Below, in pieces: positions 35,625 to 44,037 of a stretch of 64,000 bases of DNA. Location: assembly GCF_000719265.1 (NCBI RefSeq), contig NZ_JOFL01000007.1, forward strand, positions 186,001-250,000, given 5' to 3'. The notes under the pieces were generated by a model. It searched no databases, had not been told where the DNA came from, and saw only the letters and a list, made by a program, of their open reading frames with translations. Numbering within the stretch: position 1 is the stretch's first letter; every line of letters begins with the position of its first letter. A program made the translations under genes and the position numbers. This DNA comes from Streptomyces roseoverticillatus. Its GTDB lineage: Bacteria; Actinomycetota; Actinomycetes; Streptomycetales; Streptomycetaceae.

Positions 35625-36311
35625 ATGACCAAAGTGGTACTGATCTCGGGCAGCCTGCGCGCCGCGTCGGTGAACTCGGCGGCGCTCAGGGCCGTCCGCC
35701 GCATCATCGCGCAGACCCGTCCGTCCGCTTCGGCGGTCTCCCTGCCGATCGGCCGGCTGCCGTTCTACAACGGCGACGCCGAGTCCGCGGGGACGACCCC
35801 GGCCGTGGCCGTCGCCCGCGCCCTCGTCGCGAACGCCGACGCCCTGGTGATCAGTACGCCCTGCTACAACGGCGCCGTGCCGGGCGTGCTGAAGAACGCC
35901 CTCGACTGGCTCTCCCGCCCGGACGGGGCGAGCCCGCTCACCGGGCGGGTCGCCGCCGTCCTGAGCGCCTCGCCCGGCGGCCGGGGCGGGATCGACGCCC
36001 AGCCGGCACTGCTGGACCTGCTGGACAGCTGCGAGGCGATCACCGTGGAACACCCGCCCGTAGCCATCCGCAGGGCACACCAACGGCTGGACGGGGCGGG
36101 CGAGATGACCGATCCGGAGGCGGTCGCGGCGCTGCGGGAGCTGGTGGACGCCACGTTCGAGGCCGTGGCCATCATGGCCGAGCAGCGCCGGTCGGTGCTC
36201 CGTACGCATGAGCCGCCTCGGAACCCCGGGGCGCCTCAGGCGGTTCCGCCGGTCCCGTCGCCGGCCGCAGGCCCCTTGTCGAGGGCCGGGGTCACCCTGT
36301 CCAGGAGCTGA
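35625..36311 (+). CDS. NADPH-dependent FMN reductase family protein
   Basis: Flavodoxin-fold reductase of 228 residues. The phosphate loop is ISGSLRAASVNSAALRA and the flavin-contact motif is STPCYNGAVPGVLKNALDW. It may supply reduced FMN to a monooxygenase or reduce a nitro, nitroso or quinone intermediate. Family members are usually about 185 residues; the extra C-terminal 40 residues run antisense into the end of the transaldolase-like gene (76-bp convergent overlap). A GGAG site lies upstream of the ATG. The only plus-strand gene in this part of the cluster. Confidence 0.85.
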   Translation: MTKVVLISGSLRAASVNSAALRAVRRIIAQTRPSASAVSLPIGRLPFYNGDAESAGTTPAVAVARALVANADALVISTPCYNGAVPGVLKNALDWLSRPDGASPLTGRVAAVLSASPGGRGGIDAQPALLDLLDSCEAITVEHPPVAIRRAHQRLDGAGEMTDPEAVAALRELVDATFEAVAIMAEQRRSVLRTHEPPRNPGAPQAVPPVPSPAAGPLSRAGVTLSRS

Positions 36312-37858
36312 TGCCAGGCGTCGTTCAGCTCCTTGAGCGCCTCGGTCTCCAGGCGCGAGGCCAGTTCGCCGTGGTCGATGCCGAACCACTGCAGGTGTCC
36401 GAGCAGGCGCCGCGCGGTGGCGTACGTGCCGGGGCCGGGGGGCGCTTCCCCCGCGGCCTCCAACTCGTCCAACTCGCTCAGCTCGCCCAGCTCATCCAGC
36501 TCGCTCAGCTCGTCCAGCGTCTCCTCCGTCACCGCCGTGACCGTGCCCCGGGTCAGCAGCGGCGCCGCGTACCGCGTGGGCAGGAGCCCGGAGGCGCCGG
36601 GTTCCGGCACGGTGGTCGCGGTCCACAGCAGCCGCTGGGGGCGGGCGCCACGGGCCGCCAGCGCGTGCCACCGCGGTTCGCCGAGCATCCGCTCGTACTG
36701 CTCGTGGACGTGCCGGGCGGCCGCGACGGCGACGGCACCCCGCATGGCCCGGGCCTCCAGCGTGCCCTCGCGGTCGAGGAGGGCGTCGACGGCGGTGTCG
36801 ATGCGGCTGACGGGGAACGCGGCGACCGACGCGAGGGAGGCGAGGGGCCGGCCGGCGGCGCGGGCGCGCTCCAGTCCTTCCGCGTAGGCGTCCCAGGCCT
36901 GGCGGTGGCACGCCGCGGACAGGACGAGCGTCGCGCTCACGTTGATGCCCTCGGCGAGGCACGCGCTGAGGGCGGTGAGGCCGGCCGCCGTGGCCGGTAT
37001 GCCGAGCATGGCGTTGCGGCGGTCGACGGCCCGCCACAGCATGCGGGCCTCGGCGAGCGTGGCTCCGGCGTCGTGGGCGAGCCGCGGGTCGAGGGTCACG
37101 CAGACGAGCCCGTCGACGCCGGCGGTCGCCTCGTGGACGGGCCGCAGGATGTCGCAGGCCCACCGGATGTCGTGGACCGCGAGGGCCTTCAGGGCCCGCT
37201 CGGCGGGGACGCCGCGCTCGGCGAGGTCGCCGAGCTGCCCGGTGTAGTACGGGCCGCCGGCCGGCGAGCGGGCGAGGAAGGCCGGATCGGAGACGACGCC
37301 GGCGATGCGGCCCTGACGGGCCAGGGCCGCGAGCCTTCCGCTCGCGAGCCGCTGCCGGCTGAGGCCGTCGAGCCAGACGGAGATCCCGGCCGCGCCCCAA
37401 CGGCGGGAAGCGGCAGCGGCTTCCGCCGGGCCGCACCCCGGTTCGCCGGCCGCGCCCGGGGCGGGCGCCCGCCCGGTGGGCCCTGTAGGCCCCATGGGCC
37501 CGGCCGGAGCCGGGGGCCCGGCGGGCCCCGTAAGCCCGGCCCCCGCGCCGCGGCCCTGCGGGCTGCCGGCACCTGCAGGCTTACCCGGCACAGCGGCGGG
37601 CGCCGGGGCCGTGAAGCCGGCCCCCGTCCCCCGGCCGTACCGGCTACCGGCCGGAGCCGGACCCTGTGCCTGCTCCGCCGGCCCGAGCCCGGCCGATCTC
37701 GTGGGCGCGGCTCGCGCTCCCCCGCCGCGTCGGCTGTCGCCGGCCGCACTCGGACTGCGCGCCTGCCCCGTGGAGCCCGCTGACCGGTTCACTCCTACGG
37801 AGCCGGGCTCCGCCTCTCCGCCCTGCCGGCCCGCAGGGCCGCCGGCGCCGCCGCTCAC
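36236..37858 (-). CDS. Degenerate transaldolase-like protein with a collagen-like N-terminal extension
   Basis: Transaldolase fold of 540 residues, about 170 longer than usual. The transaldolase part begins near AAGISVWLDGLSRQRL. The Schiff-base lysine is missing: the conserved KIPAT motif reads LGIPAT (in NAMLGIPATAAGL). The usual TTNPTIF is VVSDPAFL. The sugar-transfer reaction is therefore unlikely. The first 150 residues are Gly/Pro/Ala-rich with GPxGPx stretches (GPMGPTGPTGRAPAP) and no visible fold. GTG 37858 is chosen because it overlaps the transketolase-C stop by four bases; in-frame ATGs lie downstream, so the extension might not be fully translated. It may be a structural partner of the intact homologue at 42665. 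Confidence 0.75.
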   Translation of the reverse strand: MSGGAGGPAGRQGGEAEPGSVGVNRSAGSTGQARSPSAAGDSRRGGGARAAPTRSAGLGPAEQAQGPAPAGSRYGRGTGAGFTAPAPAAVPGKPAGAGSPQGRGAGAGLTGPAGPPAPAGPMGPTGPTGRAPAPGAAGEPGCGPAEAAAASRRWGAAGISVWLDGLSRQRLASGRLAALARQGRIAGVVSDPAFLARSPAGGPYYTGQLGDLAERGVPAERALKALAVHDIRWACDILRPVHEATAGVDGLVCVTLDPRLAHDAGATLAEARMLWRAVDRRNAMLGIPATAAGLTALSACLAEGINVSATLVLSAACHRQAWDAYAEGLERARAAGRPLASLASVAAFPVSRIDTAVDALLDREGTLEARAMRGAVAVAAARHVHEQYERMLGEPRWHALAARGARPQRLLWTATTVPEPGASGLLPTRYAAPLLTRGTVTAVTEETLDELSELDELGELSELDELEAAGEAPPGPGTYATARRLLGHLQWFGIDHGELASRLETEALKELNDAWHQLLDRVTPALDKGPAAGDGTGGTA

Positions 37859-38358
37859 CGCGGCCACCGTTCCCCCGCGCGGGGCGCCCCCGCCGCGCGG
37901 GCCAACGTGGCGCGGGCCGTGGCCGCTACCCGTTCCGGGGTGAGGCCGGCGTGGTCGAGCAGGCCTCGTTCGTGTTCGGCGGCGGCGCCCAGGAGTTCGT
38001 ACCGGCCCACCGCCGCGCCCGCCCCGACCGAGACGGTGGCGGGCGCGCCGGGCGGCAGGACGGTGTCACGGTAGGCGCGGCTCTGCTGCCGGAACCACGC
38101 GGCGCAGGGCATCGACACCACGCGCGTGGCGATGCCCTCGCGTTGCAGGATGCGGCGGGCGTCCAGCGCCGCCGGCACCTCGCCGCCGGCGGCGACGAGG
38201 ACGACGTCGGGGGCCGTGGCGCCAGGGTCGGCGTCCAGGGCCTCGGCGAGGATGTAGCCGCCCCGCGCGGCGCCGTCGCCCGCCGGAACAGCAGGCGCGC
38301 CAGGAGCACTAGGAACACCAGGAGCAGCAGGAGTTGGGCACATTCCTACGAGGTTCAT
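37855..38358 (-). CDS. Stand-alone transketolase C-terminal domain protein
   Basis: 167 residues matching only the C-terminal domain of transketolase (DVVLVAAGGEVPAALDARRI, then VVSMPCAAWFRQQS and VSVGAGAAVGRYELLG). The thiamine-binding and Pyr domains are absent, so it cannot act alone. It is coupled by four-base overlaps both to phzE before it and to the transaldolase-like gene after it, which argues for a maintained function rather than decay. It might have been left by gene truncation, or it might steer erythrose-4-phosphate supply with a host transketolase. Confidence 0.75.
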   Translation of the reverse strand: MNLVGMCPTPAAPGVPSAPGAPAVPAGDGAARGGYILAEALDADPGATAPDVVLVAAGGEVPAALDARRILQREGIATRVVSMPCAAWFRQQSRAYRDTVLPPGAPATVSVGAGAAVGRYELLGAAAEHERGLLDHAGLTPERVAATARATLARAAGAPRAGERWPR

Positions 38359-40295
38359 GCGACCGGCACCTCCGGAGCGAGCGCGGCGAGCAGGTTGCCC
38401 ACGATGCGCGGCCCCCCTTGCGTGAGGACCGATTCCGCGTGGAACTGCATGGAGGCGAAGTGCGGCCCGCGCAGGGCGTGCACCTCCCCGGTGTACGGGT
38501 CGCGGCTGACGCCGACCGTGCCGATCCCGCCGACGTCCACGCTGTCCCGGTCGCTGCGGGCGGCGAACGTGTTGTAGAAGCCGACGCGTTCCCGTACGCC
38601 GAACAGGTCGATCTCGCGCTGGACGCCCTGGTTGGGGACCTCCCGGCGGACGAGCTCGAAGCCGAGGGCGAGGGACAGCACCTGGTGGCTGAGGCAGACG
38701 GCGAGGAAGGGCCGCCGCTCGTCCAGGAGCGCACGGACGGCGCCCCGCAGGTGGGCGATCTTGGGATGGCGGCCGTCGCGGGGGTCGCCCGGGCCGGGCC
38801 CCATCACGACGAGGTCGTGCCCGTCGAAGGCGTACGGCTCGTCGAAGCGGCGGACGGTCACCGTCAGCCCCATGGCCCGCAGTTGATGGTCGATCATCGA
38901 GGTGAAGGTGTCCTCGGCGTCCACGACCAGGACGCGCCGCCCGGCCAGCCCCGGCGCAGGGTGCGTCCGTTCCGCCTCCTGGGCGAGCCAGAAGCCGGCG
39001 ATGGTGTCGTTGCGCTGCTCCAGGGCGGCTCGTACGCGCGGGTGGCCGCCGAAGCGGGCCGCGCCGCCGGACTCCAGGGCGGAGATCAGCCCGGCGGCCT
39101 TGGCGCGGGTCTCGGCGACCTCGGAGGCGGGGTCGGAGTGGCGCACGAGCGTCGCGCCCACCCCGATGCGCACCTGCCCCGTACGGTCGATGTCGGCGGT
39201 GCGGATGAGGATGGAGGAGTCCAGGGTGCGCTCGCCGCCGGCGTCGCGGCCGATCAGGGCGAGGACGCCGCTGTAGTAGCCGCGGCCCTGGGGCTCGTAG
39301 CGGTCGATGACCCGGCAGGCGCTCTCCAGCGGGCTGCCGGTGACGGTCGGCGCGAACATCGTCTCGCGCAGGATCTCGCGCGGGTCGCGGTCGGTCGTGC
39401 CCTCGATGAAGTACTCGGTGTGGGCGAGGCGCGCCATCTCCTTCAGGTACGGGCCGACCACACGCCCGCCGCCCGCGCAGATGCGGGCCATCATCTTCAG
39501 CTCCTCGTCGACGACCATGTACAGCTCGTCGGCCTCCTTGCGGTCGGCGAGGAAGTCCATCACCTCGGGCAGGCTCGGGCCCGCGGCCGGGTAGCGGTAG
39601 GTGCCGCTGATGGGGTTCATCACGGCCGTGCCGCCGCGGACGCTGATGTGCCGCTCCGGCGTGGCCCCGACGAACGTGCGCTCGCCGGTGTGCACGGCGA
39701 ACGTCCAGTACGCGCCGGACTCGCGCTCCAGGAGCCGGCGGAAGAACGTGAGGGCGTGGGCGGGCGTGTACCCGTCGATCCCGGCGCGGAACGAGCGCTT
39801 GATGACGAAGTTCGCCCCCTCGCCCTCGCCGATCTCGTCGGCGATGATACGGCGGACGGTGTCCGCGTACGTGGCGTCGTCCATGTCGAAGTGCCCGCCC
39901 GAGAGGGCGATCGGCGTCTCGGGGATACGGGAGAGCACCTCGGCCAGCGGCAGGACGGCCTGGTGGGTGACGGTCATGGCGAGCAGCGGCGCGCCGTCGT
40001 CCGCGCCGCGGAAGCCCCGCTCGGCGATCTGGCGGTACGGGACGATCGCCAGGACTTCGGCCGGGGCAGTGTCGGGTATGAGGGCGCTTGTAGTGCCGGA
40101 TGCGGTGCCGGGCGCGCCGTCCCGCCGGGGGATGCGCGGGGATTCCTCCAGCCGGATCTCCCCCAGCGTCTCCGGAGCCGACATCTCCCCCAGGAGCAGC
40201 TCCACCGCGCCCGGACCCGTGGTCTCGGGGCGGTGGAGGAGCGCGAAGGCCGGCGGCTCGGGCGAGAGGATCCGCGCCAGCAGGTCATCGGTCAT
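38355..40295 (-). CDS. phzE: 2-amino-2-deoxyisochorismate synthase PhzE
   Basis: Converts chorismate and glutamine to ADIC, 646 residues. The N-terminal anthranilate-synthase-type domain shows NPISGTYRYP and MVVDEELKMMARICAGGGRV. The C-terminal class I glutamine amidotransferase domain shows the nucleophile loop FLAVCLSHQVLSLAL and the ending GPHFASMQFHAESVLTQGG. The fusion order is typical of PhzE rather than TrpEG. ATG 40295 follows GAGAGGAACCGG. It is third in the operon after DAHP synthase and PhzD. Together the three give 2,3-dihydro-3-hydroxyanthranilate (DHHA). Confidence 0.92.
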   Translation of the reverse strand: MTDDLLARILSPEPPAFALLHRPETTGPGAVELLLGEMSAPETLGEIRLEESPRIPRRDGAPGTASGTTSALIPDTAPAEVLAIVPYRQIAERGFRGADDGAPLLAMTVTHQAVLPLAEVLSRIPETPIALSGGHFDMDDATYADTVRRIIADEIGEGEGANFVIKRSFRAGIDGYTPAHALTFFRRLLERESGAYWTFAVHTGERTFVGATPERHISVRGGTAVMNPISGTYRYPAAGPSLPEVMDFLADRKEADELYMVVDEELKMMARICAGGGRVVGPYLKEMARLAHTEYFIEGTTDRDPREILRETMFAPTVTGSPLESACRVIDRYEPQGRGYYSGVLALIGRDAGGERTLDSSILIRTADIDRTGQVRIGVGATLVRHSDPASEVAETRAKAAGLISALESGGAARFGGHPRVRAALEQRNDTIAGFWLAQEAERTHPAPGLAGRRVLVVDAEDTFTSMIDHQLRAMGLTVTVRRFDEPYAFDGHDLVVMGPGPGDPRDGRHPKIAHLRGAVRALLDERRPFLAVCLSHQVLSLALGFELVRREVPNQGVQREIDLFGVRERVGFYNTFAARSDRDSVDVGGIGTVGVSRDPYTGEVHALRGPHFASMQFHAESVLTQGGPRIVGNLLAALAPEVPVA

Positions 40296-40330
40296 GTCCG
40301 GTTCCTCTCTGCGGGCTCCCGTGTTCCCGG

Positions 40331-41038
40331 TCATACCGCCGCTCCCTCGACCGTGAGCGTCTCCGCCCGGCGGGCCGGGCCCTGCAGGCGGCACAGCATG
40401 TCCTTCGTCGTCGTGACGACCGCGCACCGCGCCGCCGCGTACTCCACGGCCAGCCGGTGGTACGCGGGCGAGAAGTCGGCGACGGCGTCCGCGACCAGGA
40501 ACGGGCGGATGTCATTCGTGAACGCGTCGACGGCGCTCATCAGCACGCCCACGTGCGCGTACACCCCGCAGACGATCAGCTGATCGCGGCCGTTGGCGCG
40601 CATCCGCCCCAGCAGGTCGGAGCGGAAGAAGGCGCTGTAGCGCCACTTGGTGAAGACCCAGTCCCCCGGCACCGGGGCGAGCGGCTCGACGACGCGCCGG
40701 TCGGCGGGGTCGACCCGCATGCCCGGCCCCCAGAAGTCCTTGAGCAGGCCGCGCTGTTCGTCGCTCATGCCGCCCGGCTGGGCCGTGTAGGCCACGGGGA
40801 TGCCGAGCGCCGCCGCGGCGCGGCGCAGCAGCGCCGCGTTGGCGACGAGCTCGTCGCGCAGACCCTGCGGCAGCGGCCCGAGGAAGTAGCGCTGCATGTC
40901 GTGGACGAGCAGCACGGCGCGGGCCGGGTCGGCGTCCCAGCGGGCGGTGTTCTCCGGCAGGTCGCCCGCCGCCGGCATCGGGTAGGGCTCTATCCGGGGG
41001 ATTCCAGCAGTGGCTGTGGTGCCTGCGGTGCCTGTCAT
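40331..41038 (-). CDS. phzD: Isochorismatase-family PhzD (ADIC to DHHA)
   Basis: Hydrolyses the enolpyruvyl ether of ADIC to DHHA, 235 residues. Shows the catalytic aspartate in [15 protein letters not shown], the lysine in [10 protein letters not shown], and the PhzD-type [16 protein letters not shown] in place of the cysteine motif of ordinary isochorismatases. The ATG at 41038 is five bases after the DAHP synthase stop. DHHA is a precursor of phenazines, 3-hydroxyanthranilate and benzoxazoles. Confidence 0.92.
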   Translation of the reverse strand: MTGTAGTTATAGIPRIEPYPMPAAGDLPENTARWDADPARAVLLVHDMQRYFLGPLPQGLRDELVANAALLRRAAAALGIPVAYTAQPGGMSDEQRGLLKDFWGPGMRVDPADRRVVEPLAPVPGDWVFTKWRYSAFFRSDLLGRMRANGRDQLIVCGVYAHVGVLMSAVDAFTNDIRPFLVADAVADFSPAYHRLAVEYAAARCAVVTTTKDMLCRLQGPARRAETLTVEGAAV

Positions 41039-41043
41039 CGTGA

Positions 41044-42219
41044 TCAGCCCTCCCAGGCGGAGACTACGGAGATGGCCTGCTGCGGGTTGAGGCGCGGGTC
41101 GCAGAAGCTCGTGTACTTGTCGCCCACGTGCGCGAGCCCCGCCTCGTTGCGGACGCACTCGGTGACGTTCTCGGGCGTCGTCTCCAGGTGCAGGCCGCCC
41201 GCGATGCCGCCGGCCGTCCGCACCGAGCACTGGAAGCCGTGGACCTCGCGGACCACCGTGTCCAGCAGCCGCGTCTTCAGGCCGTCCGGCGCGGTGACGG
41301 TGTTCCCGTGCATCGGGTCGCTGAGCCAGATCACGGGGTGCCCGGCGTCGCGGACCGCCGCCACGAGCGGAGGCAGCTTCTCGGACACCACGTCCGCGCC
41401 CATGCGGGCGATCAGCGTGAGCCGGCCGTGCTCCCGGTCCGGGTCGAGGAGCTCGCACAGGGCGAGGAGTTCGTCCGTCGTCGTCTTCGGGCCGACCTTA
41501 CACGCGACCGGGTTCGCCACCGCCGCGAGCAGCGCCACGTGCGCGCCGTCCGCCTGCCGCGTGCGCTCGCCGATCCACGGCCAGTGCGTGGACGTCAGCA
41601 AGGGGCGGCCGTCCTCGCCGGTACGGACCAGGGGCAGTTCGTAGTCGAGCAGGAGCGCCTCGTGGCTCGTCCACACGGGCGGGCAGACGCCCGAGCGGCG
41701 GGACGGGTCCAGCCAGCCGAGGTGGGTCATGGCCTCGCCGGCGGCGAGGTAGCCGGACAGCATCCGCTGCGGGTCGGGGCGGCGGCGCTCCGGGTGCGGC
41801 TCCGGGTTGTTCACCATGTGTCCCCGGTAGACGGGCAGTTCAGGGCCGCCCGCGACGCACTCCGTGGCGCTGGAGCGGGGCTTCGCGAACTGGCCCGCCA
41901 TGCGGCCCGCCCGGACCACGGGCTTGTGGGCGACCATCTTCATCACACCGGCCAGCACGTCCAGCAGGCCGGCCTTGCGGGCCACGTAGCCCGAGGTGCA
42001 CTCCGCGGGGTCCTCCGCGCAGTCACCCGCCTGAACCACCTGGGCCGCGCCGCGCGCCACCTCGGCGAGGTGGTGGCGCAGCGTCCGCACGTCGTCGGCG
42101 CGGACGAGCGCCGGGCGGCGGGAGAGCTCCTCACGGACCCGGCTCACCTGGGGGGCGTCGCCCCAGTCCGGCTGCTGGAGGGCGGGCTTGTGCTGGACGT
42201 CGAGCAGAGCGTCGGTCAT
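41044..42219 (-). CDS. phzC: Class II DAHP synthase PhzC
   Basis: Makes 3-deoxy-arabino-heptulosonate-7-phosphate from phosphoenolpyruvate and erythrose-4-phosphate, feeding the shikimate route. 391 residues, shorter than the housekeeping plant-type enzyme. Shows [39 protein letters not shown] and [14 protein letters not shown] 42219 follows GGAGAAACCC, better than the upstream in-frame TTG. First gene of the phzC-phzD-phzE-transketolase-C-transaldolase operon. Dedicated copies like this are typically insensitive to feedback inhibition. Confidence 0.93.
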   Translation of the reverse strand: MTDALLDVQHKPALQQPDWGDAPQVSRVREELSRRPALVRADDVRTLRHHLAEVARGAAQVVQAGDCAEDPAECTSGYVARKAGLLDVLAGVMKMVAHKPVVRAGRMAGQFAKPRSSATECVAGGPELPVYRGHMVNNPEPHPERRRPDPQRMLSGYLAAGEAMTHLGWLDPSRRSGVCPPVWTSHEALLLDYELPLVRTGEDGRPLLTSTHWPWIGERTRQADGAHVALLAAVANPVACKVGPKTTTDELLALCELLDPDREHGRLTLIARMGADVVSEKLPPLVAAVRDAGHPVIWLSDPMHGNTVTAPDGLKTRLLDTVVREVHGFQCSVRTAGGIAGGLHLETTPENVTECVRNEAGLAHVGDKYTSFCDPRLNPQQAISVVSAWEG

Positions 42220-42664
42220 GGGTTTCTCCAAAAACGCTTAAGTGACTGCTCTTGAGAACAAAGCAAGCAAGGTGGTGCGGCGGTTTTCCAGGGAGCGGCT
42301 CCCTTCCGGCCCGGGCTGGGGGGTGGCGAAGGCCGGGCAGTGGGGTACGGGTGCTGGGTGCTGGGTTGGGGGGTGAAGTGTGCGGGTGGGGGGTGGGAGT
42401 GGTTCGGGTGCAGGCGGCGCTGCGGGTTGTGGTGCGTTCTCCTGCGCGCGACTCGATCGTCCGGCGCGGTCCCCGTTCCGCCAACGCCCCTTCCCTCACT
42501 CCGTCAGATGGATCACGGCTCCGTCACATGGCTGTCAAGTCCCCGTTCTTGCCAAGTTGACGGAGTACGAGCGGGCTGTTCTGCCCCGCGCTCCTTCCGA
42601 TTTACTGTCGTGCCCTCTGCCCTAGGTGTTTCCGCGGACCGTCCGGAGAGGGGGCGACCCTGTC
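42220..42664. other. Divergent intergenic region between phzC and the transaldolase gene
   Basis: 445 bases with no supported gene. Near phzC the sequence is unusually A/T-rich for this genome (AAAACGCTTAAGTGACTGCT, then CTTGAGAACAAAGCAAGCAA), so the phzC promoter probably lies at 42235-42275. The rest is G-rich with GGTGCTGGGT-type repeats around 42345-42375. Confidence 0.5.
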
Positions 42665-43759
42665 ATGGGAGAGCGCACGGTGACATCAGGAGGCGAGGTC
42701 CTGCGGGAACTGCTCGCCGAAGGCGTCTCCCCCTGGCTCGACGGCCTCCGCCGGTCGCTCCTCACCTCCGGCACGCTGACCCGGCTCGTCGCCGCCGGCC
42801 GCGTACGGGGGGCCACGGCCGATCCCGGGGCGCTCGCCGCCGAGATCGCCGGAGACACGCCCTACGCCCAGCAGTTGTCCCATCTCGCCTGCCGGTCCGT
42901 CCCCTTGACGACCGCCGTGCAGGCACTGTGCGCGTACGACCTGCGGACCGCGTGCGACGAACTGCGGCCGGTTTTCACCGCAACGCAAGGGCTCGACGGG
43001 CACGTCTCCATGAACCCGGTCGTCTACCCCGGCGGATGTGCCGGCGCCCTCGCCGACTCCGCGGTCGCCCTGCACCGGGCCGCCTGCCGGCCCAACGCCC
43101 TGGTGAAGCTCCCCGCCACGGACGAAGGGCTCGCCGCGGCCGGCGAATGCCTCGCCCGGGGCATCGGCGTGCACGTCACCGGGATCTTCTCCGTCCAGCG
43201 TTACGAGCACGTCGTGGAGGTGTGGTTCGCGGGGCTGGAGCGGGCCCGGGACGCCGGCCTGGACCTGTCCGTCATCCCCTCGGTCGCCGGCCTGCCCGTC
43301 GCCCGCCTCGACACCGAGGTCGACGAGCGGTTGCGCGGGGCGGGGGTCTCCCCCGAGCTGCGCGGCACGGCCGCCCTTGCCGTCGCCCGGCTCGTGTACC
43401 AGCGGTACGAGGAAGGGCTCGGGAGCGCGCGGTGGCGGGTTCTGGCCTCGGCCGGGGCCCGGCCGCAGCGGCTCATGTGGGTCGTCGGCTCCGGTGTCCC
43501 GTATGTCGAATCGCTGGTTGCCTGGGGCACCGTCAGCGCCATGTCCTCGGGCACGCTGGAGGCTGTCGTGAAGCAGGGGCGGTTGCGGGGCGACACCCTG
43601 ACCGGGCAGGACGGGGCGGCCCGGGCGGCGGTGGCGCGGCTGGAGCGGTGCGGCGTGTCTTTCGGTGAGGTCGCGAAGAAACTGGAGGCGGACGGCATCA
43701 CGCACGAGGTCTCCTCCTGGCGGGCGTTGCGAGGCGCGGTGGCGGAGCGGTTGCGCTGA
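42665..43759 (+). CDS. Transaldolase-like protein with the catalytic lysine retained
   Basis: Transaldolase-family protein of 364 residues. The Schiff-base lysine is in ALVKLPATDEGL, and EGVSPWLDGLRRSLL matches the family start, but the TNP motif is replaced by TADPGAL. It may exchange three-carbon units among sugar phosphates to raise erythrose-4-phosphate for the DAHP synthase. It is the intact counterpart of the lysine-less protein at 36236-37858, transcribed away from phzC. ATG 42665 follows GGAGAGGGGGCG. Confidence 0.82.
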   Translation: MGERTVTSGGEVLRELLAEGVSPWLDGLRRSLLTSGTLTRLVAAGRVRGATADPGALAAEIAGDTPYAQQLSHLACRSVPLTTAVQALCAYDLRTACDELRPVFTATQGLDGHVSMNPVVYPGGCAGALADSAVALHRAACRPNALVKLPATDEGLAAAGECLARGIGVHVTGIFSVQRYEHVVEVWFAGLERARDAGLDLSVIPSVAGLPVARLDTEVDERLRGAGVSPELRGTAALAVARLVYQRYEEGLGSARWRVLASAGARPQRLMWVVGSGVPYVESLVAWGTVSAMSSGTLEAVVKQGRLRGDTLTGQDGAARAAVARLERCGVSFGEVAKKLEADGITHEVSSWRALRGAVAERLR

Positions 43760-43791
43760 CGGTGCGGTGGGGGTGCGGGGCCGGTGCCTCC

Positions 43792-43901
43792 GGGGCAGGG
43801 GTCCGGGACCGTATATTTACGGGCCCGCACCCGGCGCCGTTCCGGCGCTCTCTTCCGCATCGGGCCCGCAAATACACGTCAGCGTCCCGGACCCCTGCCC
43901 C
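43792..43901. repeat. Long imperfect inverted repeat between convergent genes
   Basis: Left arm 43792-43827 and right arm 43862-43901. GGGGCAGGGGTCCGGGAC pairs perfectly over 18 bp, then CGTATATTTACGGGCCC pairs with two mismatches after a small bulge; the loop is about 34 bases. It lies between the 3' ends of the transaldolase and pabAB genes. It could be a bidirectional terminator or a small palindromic element. The rest of 43760-44037 is unremarkable. Confidence 0.7.
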
Positions 43902-44037
43902 TGCGGCCCCGGCCCCTCCCGTTTCGTCGTCCGCCGGCCGCCGGAGGGTGGTCCATCCCCTACGGCCGGCAGGCGGTCTGATGCGGTCCGGGAGCTCCCG
44001 TCCGTCTTCCGCCACCGGCCGCCGGCAGGCGGTCCCC

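Noticed and set aside
36236..37858. Collagen-like surface protein
   Set aside because: The GPxGPx tract is short and irregular and is followed by a full transaldolase fold; no signal peptide or anchor.
38355..42219. Complete phenazine cluster
   Set aside because: Only phzC, phzD and phzE are present. phzF, phzA/B and phzG, needed to dimerise the DHHA-derived unit, are not in the window.
43792..43901. tRNA or small RNA gene in the inverted repeat
   Set aside because: No cloverleaf, anticodon arm or CCA pattern; simple hairpin only.
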